Source of the DNA: Thalassoroseus pseudoceratinae
GTDB lineage: Bacteria > Planctomycetota > Planctomycetia > Planctomycetales > Planctomycetaceae
Direction of reading: 5' to 3'
DNA: 64,000 bases
NCBI RefSeq assembly: GCF_011634775.1
Contig: NZ_JAALXT010000001.1
Span: 372,001 to 436,000 of the forward strand
Shown: positions 63,593 through 64,000 of the stretch, piece after piece
Layout: each line of letters opens with the position of its first letter
How positions within the stretch are numbered: the first letter of the stretch is position 1
Position numbers and translations under genes: made by a program
The notes under the pieces: generated by a model
Databases searched by the model: none
The model's input: only the letters and a program-made list of their open reading frames with translations
Told to the model about the DNA's origin: nothing

Positions 63593-64000
63593 ATCTGACG
63601 ATCCTTTTCATGAGAAACAGGCGTGCGACCGAATCGGTGGAAACCCAAATCCGTGCGATGTGAACAGAAACCAGGGTGTTGAAACTTGCGAATCCGGCAC
63701 ATTGGAATCGGTCGCCGACACAATGCGAGGTCACGTCCCGGCAGTTTGGTCGGTGCAGTTCAAGCATAACCGAAAATGGAACGGAATCGGGCAACCTTGT
63801 CCCTGGACAGAAAGTTTTCGACATTCGCGGTCGTGATTTGCCTATCATACCAAGTCTAGCGACTACGCAATCGCTTTGCGGAGAGAATGCATCCCCCAAA
63901 CAACTTTGCGCACTTCGATTCGGATATTTCTTGAAAACAGCCGTCACTCGGGGTCGCTTGAAACCCAGACGGTTCAGCGTCAGACTGAGCCGAACACCGA
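63593..64000. other. Upstream region of the Gly-rich gene with a possible promoter
   Basis: A 408-base stretch without a supported gene. On the minus strand TATGAT (63849-63844) is a good -10. The -35 candidates TTGCGT (63870-63865) give 15-base spacing, so the pair is weak. Short ORFs here have no domains. Confidence 0.35.

Noticed and set aside
1-64000. CRISPR arrays, IS elements, rRNA genes
   Set aside because: No regular spaced repeats, no transposase-like protein and no rRNA sequence were seen in the window.

Overview
The window reads as a chromosomal segment of a planctomycete of moderate-to-high G+C content (Pirellulales/Planctomycetales type). The inference rests on gene content: two CxPTR-type sulfatases, a DUF1080 (3-keto-disaccharide hydrolase) protein, a ThuA-like protein, several PQQ/NHL beta-propeller proteins, a Gly-rich secreted protein, lipid A genes lpxD and lpxI, and very large secreted or membrane proteins. 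No search could be run, so the taxonomy is an inference.

Layout. 1-1.6 kb: 3' end of a large Calx-beta/FG-GAP-like secreted protein, closed by a strong terminator. 1.66-1.83 kb: tRNA-Val(UAC) with a promoter and a terminator. 1.85-4.6 kb: a minus-strand mobile-element-like module (small HTH protein plus CHC2/Toprim/DUF3987 primase), bracketed by two 75-bp direct repeats. 4.6-31.1 kb: a complete but non-canonical type VI secretion locus. Its minus-strand arm encodes a giant caspase-like/vWA membrane protein and an outer-membrane beta-barrel protein. Its plus-strand arm encodes TssK, TssL, a short TssM, TssA, TssB, TssC, Hcp, TssE, TssF, TssG, VgrG, an FHA-like protein, PAAR and a second giant caspase-like membrane protein. 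ClpV, TssJ and the periplasmic part of TssM are not in the window. 31.2-37.8 kb: a lipoprotein, two divergent sulfatases, a zinc-ribbon membrane protein and a ThuA-like protein.

37.8-49.6 kb: tsaE behind an orphan DNA methyltransferase; a phosphatase, glycosyltransferase and lipopolysaccharide-kinase-like set; lpxD and lpxI; an alpha/beta hydrolase; PQQ and NHL propellers; and a stand-alone LigD-type phosphoesterase. 49.7-57.5 kb: yjbQ; a GntR/ABC-ATPase/ABC-permease operon with a visible palindromic operator; rdgB; a conserved unknown; and phoH. 57.5-64 kb: a DUF1080 protein, asnB with a GTG start that exposes the catalytic Cys, a PQQ propeller protein, a fasciclin protein and a Gly-rich protein, with clear terminators between the convergent genes.

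How the genes work together. The T6SS arms form one functional unit: baseplate (TssA/E/F/G/K), sheath (TssB/C), tube and tip (Hcp/VgrG/PAAR) and membrane anchor (TssL, short TssM). The two giant proteins share topology: a cytoplasmic tail of about 65 residues, one TM helix near residues 68-88, then about 1500 extracytoplasmic residues. They are the best local candidates for the periplasmic scaffold that the short TssM cannot supply. This locus is the most likely place for an undescribed system in the window.
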